DNA of 21,997 bases from a virus. Below the pieces are notes generated by a model that was not told where the DNA came from, searched no databases, and saw only the letters and a program-made list of their open reading frames with translations. Below, piece after piece: positions 13,265 to 21,201 of this stretch. The first letter of the stretch is position 1; each line of letters begins with the position of its first letter. The DNA is taken from positions 1-21,997 of IMG/VR virus record IMGVR_UViG_3300020172_001259, one strand, 5' to 3'. Position numbers and translations under genes: made by a program.

Positions 13265-14653
13265 CTATACAATCATTGAGCCAGCAAAACAGTCAACTGA
13301 CATGTTTAGTACTGTTCTTAAAGGAACCATGTTTTCGGCAAAAGATGTGTGGTTGATAGATAAAGAACTTAACCACCCAACGTATGACAAGCTGTTCATT
13401 GAGCTAATGCTACTGACGTCTCCGCCTAATTCAAAAGCTAAAAGCGTAGGTTGTAGGTATCCTAAGTCCGCTGTTTTTTTACCTAACAAGTTTTTCCAAC
13501 CGTCTGCAGAAGCATCTCCAAACTTTCCATCACCATTGATAGCTTTAAATAGATACTCCAAATCAGCCATTGTTCCAAGCTCGGCAAGTTTTTTAATTTG
13601 TAGTGCATAATCTTCAGTTTTTGCTAATGGATGCTTTCCACCGTTTGTGTAATACTGATTAAAGTCTACATAGTTGCCATCATTACCAATATTAGCAAGT
13701 TGATAAAAATTTCTAATACAAGCAAAATCATTAGTTCTATCTAATGTGATAGATAAGCTAACGCTTTCTTGACCTGGAAACGCACCAGATACCGAAGTAT
13801 ACACATCGGCAGATGACGGAGTAATCTCCATGTTTCTATTAACACTGACAGAAATAGACTCAGGATTCCACAAAAATTGGAATCCGTATTTATAAGAGTC
13901 GTCGCCAATAATTGTTCGTCCATCAGGTTTGTAAGTTTTATTTCCAATTTCTTTTTGACGTTTGTCACCCATGGTAGAAACTTCGCCAGTTGTTCTATCA
14001 ATAGAGGTTGCATTAGCTGCGTTGTCGTAATACCAAATTCTACCTCGTCGTGAGCCGTGAAACGCGTACCCAAATCCACCTACATCACCTGGGATAACCT
14101 CTTGAGGTCTTATTGGAAGGCTCCAATTGTGTGGGGGTAAATTAAAACTATAATTGTAAGGACTAGGAATTGGAGGAGTCTTTGAGGCTTTTTTACCGCC
14201 ACCACCTTTGTTTCCACCCTTGCCGCCAGACCCACCAGACCCACCAGTGCCTCCAGGACCAGAGCCCGTTTTGTTTTTATTAGCTAGCATCTTACTTAGA
14301 GCTAGTGCACCGATAGCTGCAACACCAGTACCAACTGGTCCAGCACTACCGCGGGCAGCAGTAGCGATTCCCGCTCTTGTAAAACCGTAAATCTTTGAAG
14401 CTAAGCTTGGAGCAGCAACTACTGCAGCTCCCTTAAGCGTAGTACCTGCCGTACTCTTAGTTGTTTTAACAACAGAAGTTTTTACTCCTGGATTTTTGCT
14501 CAACTTTAAAACAGTAGTTTTATTACTTTTTATCCCTGTCTTAGTAACGTTGACTGCAACTTTAGCGACGCTTACCGCACGTGAGCGAGTAAGGACTGCG
14601 GCACCAACACGGATTGCACCTAATGCTAGCGGTACGGCTAATGGAAATGGCAT
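13265..14653 (-). CDS. CIS-tube-like tail tube initiator, long N-terminal extension
   Basis: A 462-aa protein in three parts. Residues 1-125 are hydrophobic and basic, with no acidic residue that I can see. Residues 130-156 are a Gly/Ser/Lys linker. The C-terminal part resembles the tube-like domain of contractile injection systems (N-terminal part of Afp7/Pvc7): FQFLWNPESISVSVNRNMEI, PGQESVSLSITLDRTNDFAC, LGYLQPTLLAFELGG, and YVGWLSSLSINHTSFAENMV then PLRTVLNMSVDCF. It would form the first tube ring on top of the hub. Afp7 carries a LysM at its C-terminus; here the LysM is the next gene. The start shares TAATG with the tape measure stop, with AGGAGG seven bases upstream. The domain call rests on motif spacing by eye. 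Confidence 0.7.
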   Translation of the reverse strand: MPFPLAVPLALGAIRVGAAVLTRSRAVSVAKVAVNVTKTGIKSNKTTVLKLSKNPGVKTSVVKTTKSTAGTTLKGAAVVAAPSLASKIYGFTRAGIATAARGSAGPVGTGVAAIGALALSKMLANKNKTGSGPGGTGGSGGSGGKGGNKGGGGKKASKTPPIPSPYNYSFNLPPHNWSLPIRPQEVIPGDVGGFGYAFHGSRRGRIWYYDNAANATSIDRTTGEVSTMGDKRQKEIGNKTYKPDGRTIIGDDSYKYGFQFLWNPESISVSVNRNMEITPSSADVYTSVSGAFPGQESVSLSITLDRTNDFACIRNFYQLANIGNDGNYVDFNQYYTNGGKHPLAKTEDYALQIKKLAELGTMADLEYLFKAINGDGKFGDASADGWKNLLGKKTADLGYLQPTLLAFELGGDVSSISSMNSLSYVGWLSSLSINHTSFAENMVPLRTVLNMSVDCFAGSMIV

Positions 14654-16911
14654 TATTGTCCTCCTAGTTGCTTGTTAAAGTTTTGACTAGATAAAAGTTG
14701 CTTAAGCGCTTCTGCAGTTGCAGCTGGGTTTCCGCCACCTTCAATTTTAATAGTTACTCCACCCATGTTGTATGTACTAGCAGAAGGTGTTGGTTGAGCA
14801 AATGCTTCTGGCTTTTCTTTTTTATCAAACCCCGCCCATCGGTCTGATTTTGATAAAAACTCTTTCCAAGATACGCCACTAGCACCGTCACTACTATTAC
14901 CAGGAAGCATCCCAGACCAACCAGAGTTAGTTGTTGGGGTCGTCTTGCCGTCAAAGTTATATGGACTTCCACCAACTTTACCTGTAACCCAAGCAGAACT
15001 ATTAATAGCAGCAAGAATATCTTCTTTACTCTTACCAGCTTTTAACGCTTCAATAATGTCTGTGTATCCACGCTTGTCTGCGCTCTTACCAGTAAGGGTA
15101 TCGATAGTTGCATTAAGTCCATCTTCCCAGCTCTTATAAACCTTTACGCCTACGTGGTTCATAGACTCTGAGCCGTACTTGCCACCTAAAGTTGTATTAA
15201 GTGGGTTGTACTTAGCAGAGTTTTTAAAGTGACCACCCTCATGGTTCTGCCATATCTTTAAAGCATCAATAGAATCTTGGCTTTGAGGAGCACCAATCTT
15301 TTTTAAGAAAGCTTTAGCAAAGTCTTCGTTTGAAGATTTCTCATCTAATCCTGTGCCTTTTCCAAACACCCAACCACCGTCACCACGGAATGGGTAGTTC
15401 TTTAAATCGTGGTTAGGAACAATGTATCCATCTTCTTTAGGTACAAAGAGTTCTGGTCCGCGCTCGCCAACAATGTAAGGTGACTTTTTGTCTACGTCTC
15501 CGCCCTCAGCTTTAAATATTCCTGTAAGGGCTCTTGATACTGGGTTACCAACTAAGAAACCAGTGAGAGCACTTATGGCGTTATTACCGCCGCTACCTAG
15601 TGTTTCAAAGAAACCTTTAGTTGCACCTAGAGCAGATATAAGACCAGTAAACTTATCCATCTCGGTAAAGAAACCACTTACATAAGACATAAGCTGGTCT
15701 GCTCTACCCTTAGCGTCAGCAATAGCTGGAGCTGTTGTAGAGATAAATTCTGATGCTTGAGCAGTTCTTTGCCCCTGCATGTTTGCAGCAAAAGTAGAAA
15801 GACCTGCGTCTTGAGATAGCTTCTTCATTCTGTCGCCACTCATACCAGCAAACTGTGCTCCGCCTGTAGACGCCTTAAGTAGAAGTCCGTCTTCAATCAT
15901 CTTTCTTAGGTACGGGTCATTACCAAAAAGATTATCAAGCATGGTGGCAATTGCGTTACCAGGCAATAAAGAAGTTTTAATATCTTGAAGAGTAGAACCA
16001 GAACCACCAGTGCGTCTCTTTTGACTCTCAAGTTTATTCCACAAGTCATCAATGATAGCTCTTGGGTCGCGAGGCATTCCGTTTTCATCACGAACCCTAA
16101 TACCAACCGCTCTTAACATGTTTACGCTTCTACCGCGGTTAAGTGCGCCCACTGCTTGAGCAGCGCCTTCTCCACCCATACCAGGAGTCATGTTAGATAA
16201 AACTGCAGAGCCCATAGCAACCTGCTGCATGTTTTGCTGGGAACCGCCATAGATACCACCTTGTGCAAAGGTAGCCATCATTCGCATATTATCTAGCGGG
16301 TCTTTCATAAGACCAGCTTTTGCTATTTTGTTTAAGAAATCTCGTGTCTGGTCATAAGCGCCGTTCTTTCCGCTCATGTCAGATAATCCACCAAGCACTC
16401 CTGGCATACCCGCTTGAACGCGGCCTCCGCCACCTAAAGATATAGCAGCACGTGATGTATATAGCTGTGCTTTAAATGCATCGTCTGTGCCTGGCATTGC
16501 CATGGCAGCAGCAGTAACACCAGCTGCAGCTATTTGAGCAGGTGATGGTTGTCTAAAGACGTTTGTATTTCCGCCACCTTGAGGTGCGCCTGCAGCAGCA
16601 GGACCTGTACCACCTGGACCAGCAGGACCAGCGGGGCCGCCTGGGCCGCCTGCTTGTGGAGTAGAAAAAGTAGGGCCAGCCATAACAGTATTGGCGCCAC
16701 CTGGGCCACCAATACCGCTAAAGGCGTTTTTAAATTTAGCACCCATGCGGGTGATTTTTTGTTCGGCTGCATTAAGTGAGCTGTTAATTCTGTACTCAAT
16801 GGTGCTAGCCATTTGTAAAAGGGTAGAGTGAGCCCCACGGCTTGATTGTTCAAACCGCTGCATGTTGTTCGCAGCATTTCCACTACTGGAGTTGCTAGGC
16901 ATATTTAACAT
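14653..16911 (-). CDS. Tail tape measure protein with cell-wall hydrolase domain
   Basis: A 752-aa tape measure protein that sets tail length and is ejected with the DNA. Residues about 68-115 are a collagen-like Gly-Pro-rich stretch. Residues 120-460 are Ala/Gly/Met-rich and helical, as in tape measures. FKAEGGDVDKKSPYIVGERG followed by PELFVPKEDGYIVPN (467-500) is a tape-measure hallmark. Residues about 527-655 resemble a lysozyme/transglycosylase-like hydrolase: a Glu in WQNHEGG (E558, possible catalytic residue), NSAKYNPLNTTLGGKYGSES, VGVKVYKSWEDGLNATIDTL, and YTDIIEALKAGKS...INSSAW. By the 0.15 nm-per-residue rule of thumb the tail would be at most about 110 nm. AAGGA lies seven bases before the ATG. 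The start shares TAATG with the preceding start-less frame. Confidence 0.93.
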   Translation of the reverse strand: MLNMPSNSSSGNAANNMQRFEQSSRGAHSTLLQMASTIEYRINSSLNAAEQKITRMGAKFKNAFSGIGGPGGANTVMAGPTFSTPQAGGPGGPAGPAGPGGTGPAAAGAPQGGGNTNVFRQPSPAQIAAAGVTAAAMAMPGTDDAFKAQLYTSRAAISLGGGGRVQAGMPGVLGGLSDMSGKNGAYDQTRDFLNKIAKAGLMKDPLDNMRMMATFAQGGIYGGSQQNMQQVAMGSAVLSNMTPGMGGEGAAQAVGALNRGRSVNMLRAVGIRVRDENGMPRDPRAIIDDLWNKLESQKRRTGGSGSTLQDIKTSLLPGNAIATMLDNLFGNDPYLRKMIEDGLLLKASTGGAQFAGMSGDRMKKLSQDAGLSTFAANMQGQRTAQASEFISTTAPAIADAKGRADQLMSYVSGFFTEMDKFTGLISALGATKGFFETLGSGGNNAISALTGFLVGNPVSRALTGIFKAEGGDVDKKSPYIVGERGPELFVPKEDGYIVPNHDLKNYPFRGDGGWVFGKGTGLDEKSSNEDFAKAFLKKIGAPQSQDSIDALKIWQNHEGGHFKNSAKYNPLNTTLGGKYGSESMNHVGVKVYKSWEDGLNATIDTLTGKSADKRGYTDIIEALKAGKSKEDILAAINSSAWVTGKVGGSPYNFDGKTTPTTNSGWSGMLPGNSSDGASGVSWKEFLSKSDRWAGFDKKEKPEAFAQPTPSASTYNMGGVTIKIEGGGNPAATAEALKQLLSSQNFNKQLGGQ

Positions 16912-17090
16912 TATCTAGTCCTTCTAGAACGTTCTAACCAATTAAGACGCTCTCTGGGTGAGAGGCTTCTTATATCTGATAGTGACCAACCAACGAAAGT
17001 TCTTGTAAGAATCTCGTACTGGTCTAACAGGCTTTCGTAATCTGTTTCACTAAATGCGAAACAAGTCGAGCAAGGACAGCGGAAGAGCCA
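16911..17090 (-). CDS. Start-less overlapping frame, probable +1 frameshift extension
   Basis: Between the gp26-like gene and the tape measure gene, the frame shifted +1 from the gp26-like gene is open for 59 codons (from 17090) and ends with a TAA at 16913-16911 that overlaps the tape measure ATG. It contains no ATG, GTG or TTG codon. Its translation is protein-like: ETDYESLLDQYEILTRTFVG, WSLSDIRSLSPRERLNWLER, SRRTR. The overlap with the gp26-like frame spans 17050-17090. A plausible slip site is TTT followed by C (17061-17058), where a Phe tRNA could re-pair on TTC. That would give a 262 + 48 = 310-aa fusion. A single-base assembly error or a degraded gene is the alternative. Confidence 0.6.
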   Translation of the reverse strand, partial: WLFRCPCSTCFAFSETDYESLLDQYEILTRTFVGWSLSDIRSLSPRERLNWLERSRRTR

Positions 17091-17844
17091 TTAACTCACC
17101 ACATGCCTTACAAGCCCTGGTCACCTCCCCAAGGCGTGGACCTGGGTTACGCTTGATGATTTCATCAACAAGCTTGGTTCTATCTGCCATACCCAAAGAT
17201 AAAGCAGTCATAGCACCTTCAGATGGTTCTCCGTTTAGTGACACTAAGCATCCAGCTAGTAAAATTGTATTTACTTCTGCAGGTGTTCGTTCAAAGTTCT
17301 CCATGAGTTTTCTTTGAGTAACACCGTTTGGTAGAGCCACTATGGCTGTACCTGTTTTTGTTTCAACTTCAAAAGTTCTATCTTCTTTAGCATCTTTTAA
17401 TTCCACTACTGGAACGTCTGATGATAAAAGGATAGAGACATCTTGCGTATCACCACAGTCACGACAACGTGCGGTGATATTAATGTCATCCCCGAAAGTC
17501 ACCTTTCTAATTGCTAGAAGGATGGTGTCTCGGTCGCCAGCTAGGATAGAATCTAGGTCTGCCTTCTCAGCGTTCCTAGAGCCAATCTTTACAAGGCCTC
17601 GTTGCAAAAGGACATTGAGAGCTTTGCCTGAGGTACCTGCTTTTGCTACAGCTTCCTCGTCAGCCCCGTTAAGTTCTCGTACTTCAACTGTGTTGATTAC
17701 TTCACCATTTGGCTCAATGAAGCCGCCTGGCAACTTAACAGAAGACTCTGAAGGGGCCCGCGTCTTAATGACTTGTGCGGGCTCCTCCATCGCCTTTGCT
17801 GCAAATTTCTGTATTAGTTCTGCGTCTGTGATAATTTCAGTCAC
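17050..17844 (-). CDS. T4 gp26-like baseplate/chaperone protein, 4-Cys
   Basis: A 264-aa protein resembling the T4 gp26-type family (hub assembly or chaperone), usually found just upstream of the tape measure gene. It has two CxxC pairs, C127-RD-C130 and C245-KA-C248, that could together form a zinc ribbon. Other family-like pieces are NTVEVRELNGADEEAV, ILLAIRKVTFGDDINITARC and MTALSLGMADRTKLVDEIIK. The start is GTG (17844) with AGGAG eight bases upstream. The frame stops soon after the last Cys pair, at LLDLFRI, and a +1 frame continues with helical sequence, so a longer frameshifted form is likely. By place and architecture it may be the tail assembly chaperone pair (short form plus extended form), as in lambda G/GT. 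Assignment to gp26 rests on context and the Cys pairs. Confidence 0.72.
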   Translation of the reverse strand: MTEIITDAELIQKFAAKAMEEPAQVIKTRAPSESSVKLPGGFIEPNGEVINTVEVRELNGADEEAVAKAGTSGKALNVLLQRGLVKIGSRNAEKADLDSILAGDRDTILLAIRKVTFGDDINITARCRDCGDTQDVSILLSSDVPVVELKDAKEDRTFEVETKTGTAIVALPNGVTQRKLMENFERTPAEVNTILLAGCLVSLNGEPSEGAMTALSLGMADRTKLVDEIIKRNPGPRLGEVTRACKACGELMALPLSLLDLFRI

Positions 17845-17869
17845 GATTTATGCTCCTAAGGTTTGTTAA

Positions 17870-18478
17870 TTAAGAAATTTTTCCTGCTGCGTCTTCTTCT
17901 TTGCCGTCCTTAGTAAAGAAGACTGACAAGCCTTCATGTACTAATGTCATTGACTCAAACAAGATTGCGCCATCTGCTGCGTTAAGGTCTGTATAGTTTA
18001 GCGCAGTAATCCATGCATTGTGAATCTTGAAACCCATCTTGTACTTCTGAACCTCTGTTGGTCCAGAGTTTGGATGGTCAGCTACAAACACCTTGATGTT
18101 AACGCGGAAGCTTTCAGCAGCTCCTGTTGTGCCGCCGTTTACAGCAATACCTTCTCCAGATGCTGCTGCAAATAGACCACGCATCCATGTGATTGCCTGG
18201 TCATTACCAGCCAATACTCCACGCTGCATAGTGATTGGTGTAAAGGTAGTCATACCAGGTACCTGATGTACTGTGGTGTTGTAGCCACCTTCACGATATT
18301 GAATGGCCTGAGTGTTGATGCTCAACCCACTGATACTGCTAAATCCGCCAGACCAGGTGATAAGTTTCTGGTCAAAGACCTTACCGTCCTTTGCTACCTC
18401 AAACTTAGCGAAGAACCGAAACGAGCGTAACGGGTCTGTTGCTAGTGTTGAGTGGCGATTGATTATGCTACTTGTCAT
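17870..18478 (-). CDS. Tail tube protein (gp19-like)
   Basis: A 202-aa inner tube protein that polymerises inside the sheath. Family features of gp19-type tubes are visible: DPLRSFRFFAKFEVAKDGKV near the N-terminus, GGFSSISGLSINTQAIQYRE, HQVPGMTTFTPITMQRGVLA, NDQAITWMRGLFAAA, and late YKMGFKIHNAWITALNYTDL then NAADGAILFESMTLVHEGL. Length fits (150-210 aa). It follows the sheath gene by 15 bases, the conserved sheath-tube order. An AAGGAG site lies about ten bases before the ATG. Confidence 0.95.
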   Translation of the reverse strand: MTSSIINRHSTLATDPLRSFRFFAKFEVAKDGKVFDQKLITWSGGFSSISGLSINTQAIQYREGGYNTTVHQVPGMTTFTPITMQRGVLAGNDQAITWMRGLFAAASGEGIAVNGGTTGAAESFRVNIKVFVADHPNSGPTEVQKYKMGFKIHNAWITALNYTDLNAADGAILFESMTLVHEGLSVFFTKDGKEEDAAGKIS

Positions 18479-18493
18479 TGGTGGTTATCTCCT

Positions 18494-20011
18494 TTACGCC
18501 ACAGTAACGGTGGTGCCACCGTCAAACTGTCCAATTTTAATAATGATAAATTCAGCTGGACGCTGTAGAGCAACGCCAACTTCAATGTTTACGTACCCAT
18601 TGTCAATCGAGCTTTGTGGGTTGTTTTCTGCATCAACCTTTACAAAGAACGCTGCTTGTGGGGTAGCGCCTCGTAGCCCACCCTTGCTCCAGAAATCAGT
18701 AAGGAAAGTACTGATTGAAGAGTTAATGCGGTTCCACAAGAACTCGTCGTTTGGCTCAAAGATTGCAAACTGTGTAAGGTCTGTAAGAGACTTACGTAGA
18801 TAGATAAGTGTGCGACGTACAGGTACGTACTTGTCTACATATCCACCCTTTAGAGTGCGTGAACCCATGATTACAATGCCTGAACCAGGTACAAACTTGA
18901 TTGCGTTTACTGGATAAGCCGCAGAGTTAAGAGTATCAAGTTCACTATTTGTTAATGTTGCCACTGAAACAACGCCTGATACGCGAGCAAGAAGACCAGC
19001 GGGGGCCTTGAATACTCCACGTGATGCATCAGTTGTTGCGATAACGCCCATAACCGCTGCGCCAGAACCAACTGCTCTTACACGCCCTGTGCCAGAACCA
19101 GGAGCAAGTGTTGGGTCAGAAATAAGAAGATTTGGATAATAAACAGCGGCAAGTGAGCTTGCTGTGTACTGTGCAGCCAAAGCCAACTGTACAGAGGACT
19201 CATCATAGACGCCGTCAATAACTACAAACACATCTTGACGAGAGTTTGCATAACCAATAGCTGCGTTAATAACTGGAACGGTTGAGTTACCAGGTATATT
19301 CAAAATTAAAGATTGTTTAATGGTGTCAAAGTTTAAAAGACCATTTGAATAATCTGTATTACCTATAGCGGTTCCATTGATTCCAGTAGCTAAAGTTTGG
19401 TTTGTTACAACAGCTGGGTTACGAGTAGAACCTGTGTTTGCTGAGTTAAGGTCAGTTAGTCGTACGTAGCCAGAAGCTGCGTTAACGATAGCTGTTGCAT
19501 AACGAGCATTTGTTGCTGTCATTGAAAGGTCAACGTGACGCTCAACTAGGTTTGCATCTGTATTGCCACCGTAGTAAACAAACAAATCAAATAGACCTGT
19601 TGTTGCTGAGTTACCAATACTGATATTAATGTTGTTACCCCAAGCTCCAGCGTTATTAGCTTGAATTTGAAGTGTTGCTGATGGGCTTGCTGCTCGGTCG
19701 GAAAGTGAACGAGTTGCTGATGTTGCGCCTGGTGCAATGCGGTTAACGTAGCACTGGCTTCCACCGTTTGTAAAGAACATGTACACAGCAAGTGGTAAAT
19801 CATTACTAGCTGCTCCTGTTCCAGTACTTGTGTTCCAAGTACCGTACAGTGTTGAGTACTGGCTCCATGATGTAATTAATTGAGGTATTCCAACTGGACC
19901 ACGGTCGTTTGCGCCAATAAATGCGCCGACAGAATCTGAGTTTGGACCAACCACAGGTGCGACAGGATTTAACGTTTCTTCAACGTAAACTCCTGGACGT
20001 AGAACTGCCAT
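18494..20011 (-). CDS. Contractile tail sheath protein
   Basis: A 505-aa sheath protein that contracts to drive the tube through the host envelope. The N-terminus LRPGVYVEETLNPVAPVVGP and GAFIGANDRGPVGIPQLITS are typical, followed by FFTNGGSQCYVNRI. The C-terminal sheath domain has LKGGYVDKYVPVRRTLIYLR (with KSLTDLTQFAIFEPND after it) and a final strand region, YVNIEVGVALQRPAEFIIIK. The central part (about 120-400) is more variable, as usual for the surface domain. AAAGGAGA lies six bases upstream of the ATG. This gene establishes the myovirus-type tail. Confidence 0.97.
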   Translation of the reverse strand: MAVLRPGVYVEETLNPVAPVVGPNSDSVGAFIGANDRGPVGIPQLITSWSQYSTLYGTWNTSTGTGAASNDLPLAVYMFFTNGGSQCYVNRIAPGATSATRSLSDRAASPSATLQIQANNAGAWGNNINISIGNSATTGLFDLFVYYGGNTDANLVERHVDLSMTATNARYATAIVNAASGYVRLTDLNSANTGSTRNPAVVTNQTLATGINGTAIGNTDYSNGLLNFDTIKQSLILNIPGNSTVPVINAAIGYANSRQDVFVVIDGVYDESSVQLALAAQYTASSLAAVYYPNLLISDPTLAPGSGTGRVRAVGSGAAVMGVIATTDASRGVFKAPAGLLARVSGVVSVATLTNSELDTLNSAAYPVNAIKFVPGSGIVIMGSRTLKGGYVDKYVPVRRTLIYLRKSLTDLTQFAIFEPNDEFLWNRINSSISTFLTDFWSKGGLRGATPQAAFFVKVDAENNPQSSIDNGYVNIEVGVALQRPAEFIIIKIGQFDGGTTVTVA

Positions 20012-20049
20012 TAGATTTTCTCCTTTGTTTTAAACAAGTTTGACATTTT

Positions 20050-20691
20050 TTATACTTTTGTTAATCCAGTAGGGATGTTCGATGTTTGGTCCGTTAACTC
20101 AGGAAGGTTAACAAGTACTTCTTCAACTCGTGAAGCCCTACGGCCTGCATCAAGTGGAGTAAGTTCACTGATTACTCTTACTGTGTAAATGTTGCGTAGC
20201 AATCTGCGGTTTCCAGTTTCTCCGTCTACCGCATCTCGTTTTGCAAACCCATCAAGAAACATATGGCGGCGTGAGGTCTCTGTGCCTAGTTCGTTTGGAA
20301 CTAGTAGACCGCCATACTTTGATGGAAATTTGTGCGTCAATTGAAACATCATTGCCCTGTCGTGACGCGGGTGACGGGCATAGGTTGTAATTTGATATAT
20401 CAAATCAAAAGCTACTGGTACTTCATAGCGGTAAGTCTTGCCAGATAGTGGGGCAACTGTTCCGCGATAGTCATTGTCTACCAGTTGACCAGATGTCTGA
20501 CGGTCATTAGCTGGAATCATGTCTATCAAATCAATAGTCACAAATGGAAACTCCTGTGCTCTAATCTCAACATCAGGGTATCCAAACCACACCTTAACTG
20601 GGCGTGAGGCTGTCTTCTCATCTCCCACAGTCATACCTTGGAGCAAAGTCTTAAGAGCAGTGTCCTCAGCAATTAGAAACGGATTTCCCAT
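20050..20691 (-). CDS. Probable tail terminator / tail completion protein
   Basis: A 213-aa protein directly upstream of the sheath gene, the usual place for the protein that caps the finished tail and joins it to the head (T4 gp15 role). The sequence is alpha/beta: PVKVWFGYPDVEIRAQEFPF, FVTIDLIDMIPANDRQTSGQ, YRYEVPVAFDLIYQITTYAR, and late RNIYTVRVISELTPLDAG. This pattern (strand pairs around a conserved EFPFVTIDL) is common in phage proteins with this position, but I do not see an invariant motif. The function is inferred mainly from position and size. The ATG lies one base after the preceding stop, with GAGGTG about ten bases upstream. Confidence 0.58.
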   Translation of the reverse strand: MGNPFLIAEDTALKTLLQGMTVGDEKTASRPVKVWFGYPDVEIRAQEFPFVTIDLIDMIPANDRQTSGQLVDNDYRGTVAPLSGKTYRYEVPVAFDLIYQITTYARHPRHDRAMMFQLTHKFPSKYGGLLVPNELGTETSRRHMFLDGFAKRDAVDGETGNRRLLRNIYTVRVISELTPLDAGRRASRVEEVLVNLPELTDQTSNIPTGLTKV

Positions 20692-20692
20692 T

Positions 20693-21016
20693 TTATAGGT
20701 TCACCTCTTCCAACATATCTTCAGGGTGGGTCTCGTAAATCTTTGTTGCAAAATCTTCCATCTGATACTGAAAAGAGCGAATAGCTGAAGCTGGGGCCTG
20801 CGCACCAGAGCCATACTCTAAGTCTTCAATTTTTTGTTTAAACTCTGCTGGGTAGTCAACAGCAAACACACCTTGCTTTACCACAACAGAAAGGGCCTGA
20901 GAAACGTCATCGGGCCAGCCGCGAGTAGCTGCTTCCTTCCTTAGGCTAGCCGTAAGGGCAGGTGCAGCGGACTCTAAATTAGAATCAAGATTTCTTTTTA
21001 GATTTTTTATTGACAC
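20693..21016 (-). CDS. Neck / head-tail connector-like protein, unknown
   Basis: A 107-aa protein starting with GTG (21016), no ATG being available in a suitable place. It is mainly helical at the start (LKRNLDSNLESAAPALTASL) with a beta segment VVVKQGVFAVDYPAEFKQKI then EDLEYGSGAQAPASAIRSF. The phrase Y-x9-LEYGSG-x-A-x-A-IRSF is reminiscent of HK97 gp10-type neck proteins, where a similar strand-turn precedes the C-terminal helix. Its place between head genes and the tail terminator supports a neck role. It overlaps the upstream 55-aa gene by 32 bases and leaves one base before the next ATG. The assignment is tentative. Confidence 0.6.
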   Translation of the reverse strand: MSIKNLKRNLDSNLESAAPALTASLRKEAATRGWPDDVSQALSVVVKQGVFAVDYPAEFKQKIEDLEYGSGAQAPASAIRSFQYQMEDFATKIYETHPEDMLEEVNL

Positions 21017-21152
21017 CAGTAATTACCCCACGAGCTGCCGCTCCTAGTAGCAATGCTTTCCACACTCCTGCGCCCGTGCCTTTATTACTCTCGGCCAAAG
21101 CTTCAATGAACTCAACGTCCGAAGCCTTGTCAACGTGATTATCTTTAGGCAT
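20985..21152 (-). CDS. Small basic protein (55 aa), unknown
   Basis: A 55-aa protein, MPKDNHVDKASDVEFIEALA and onward, ending GVNKKSKKKS. I prefer ATG 21152 because GGAG lies five bases upstream; the longer start at 21185 has no good ribosome site. It has an acidic-amphipathic first half and a hydrophobic Gly/Ala-rich segment (VWKALLLGAAARGVITGV) with a Lys-rich end, so it could touch a membrane or the virion core. It is the first gene after the intergenic terminator and overlaps the neck-like gene by 32 bases. No known family recognised. Confidence 0.65.
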   Translation of the reverse strand: MPKDNHVDKASDVEFIEALAESNKGTGAGVWKALLLGAAARGVITGVNKKSKKKS

Positions 21153-21201
21153 GTCATCTCCATAGGAGTAGTAAGCAAAGTACATCGCAGGGGGTGGTGC
21201 T

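Noticed and set aside
16925-16936. 12-bp palindrome TAGAACGTTCTA as an operator
   Set aside because: It is short, lies in coding sequence of the start-less frame, and has no promoter or repeat near it; chance is a sufficient explanation.
17342-17869. Plus-strand frame of 175 aa opposite the gp26-like gene
   Set aside because: It lies antisense to a gene with zinc-type Cys pairs and a good ribosome site. Every supported gene is on the minus strand, and the peptide is Ser/Arg-rich shadow-like sequence.
18312-18803. Plus-strand frame of 163 aa opposite tube and sheath
   Set aside because: It spans the junction of two clear structural genes on the other strand and shows no domain-like pattern.
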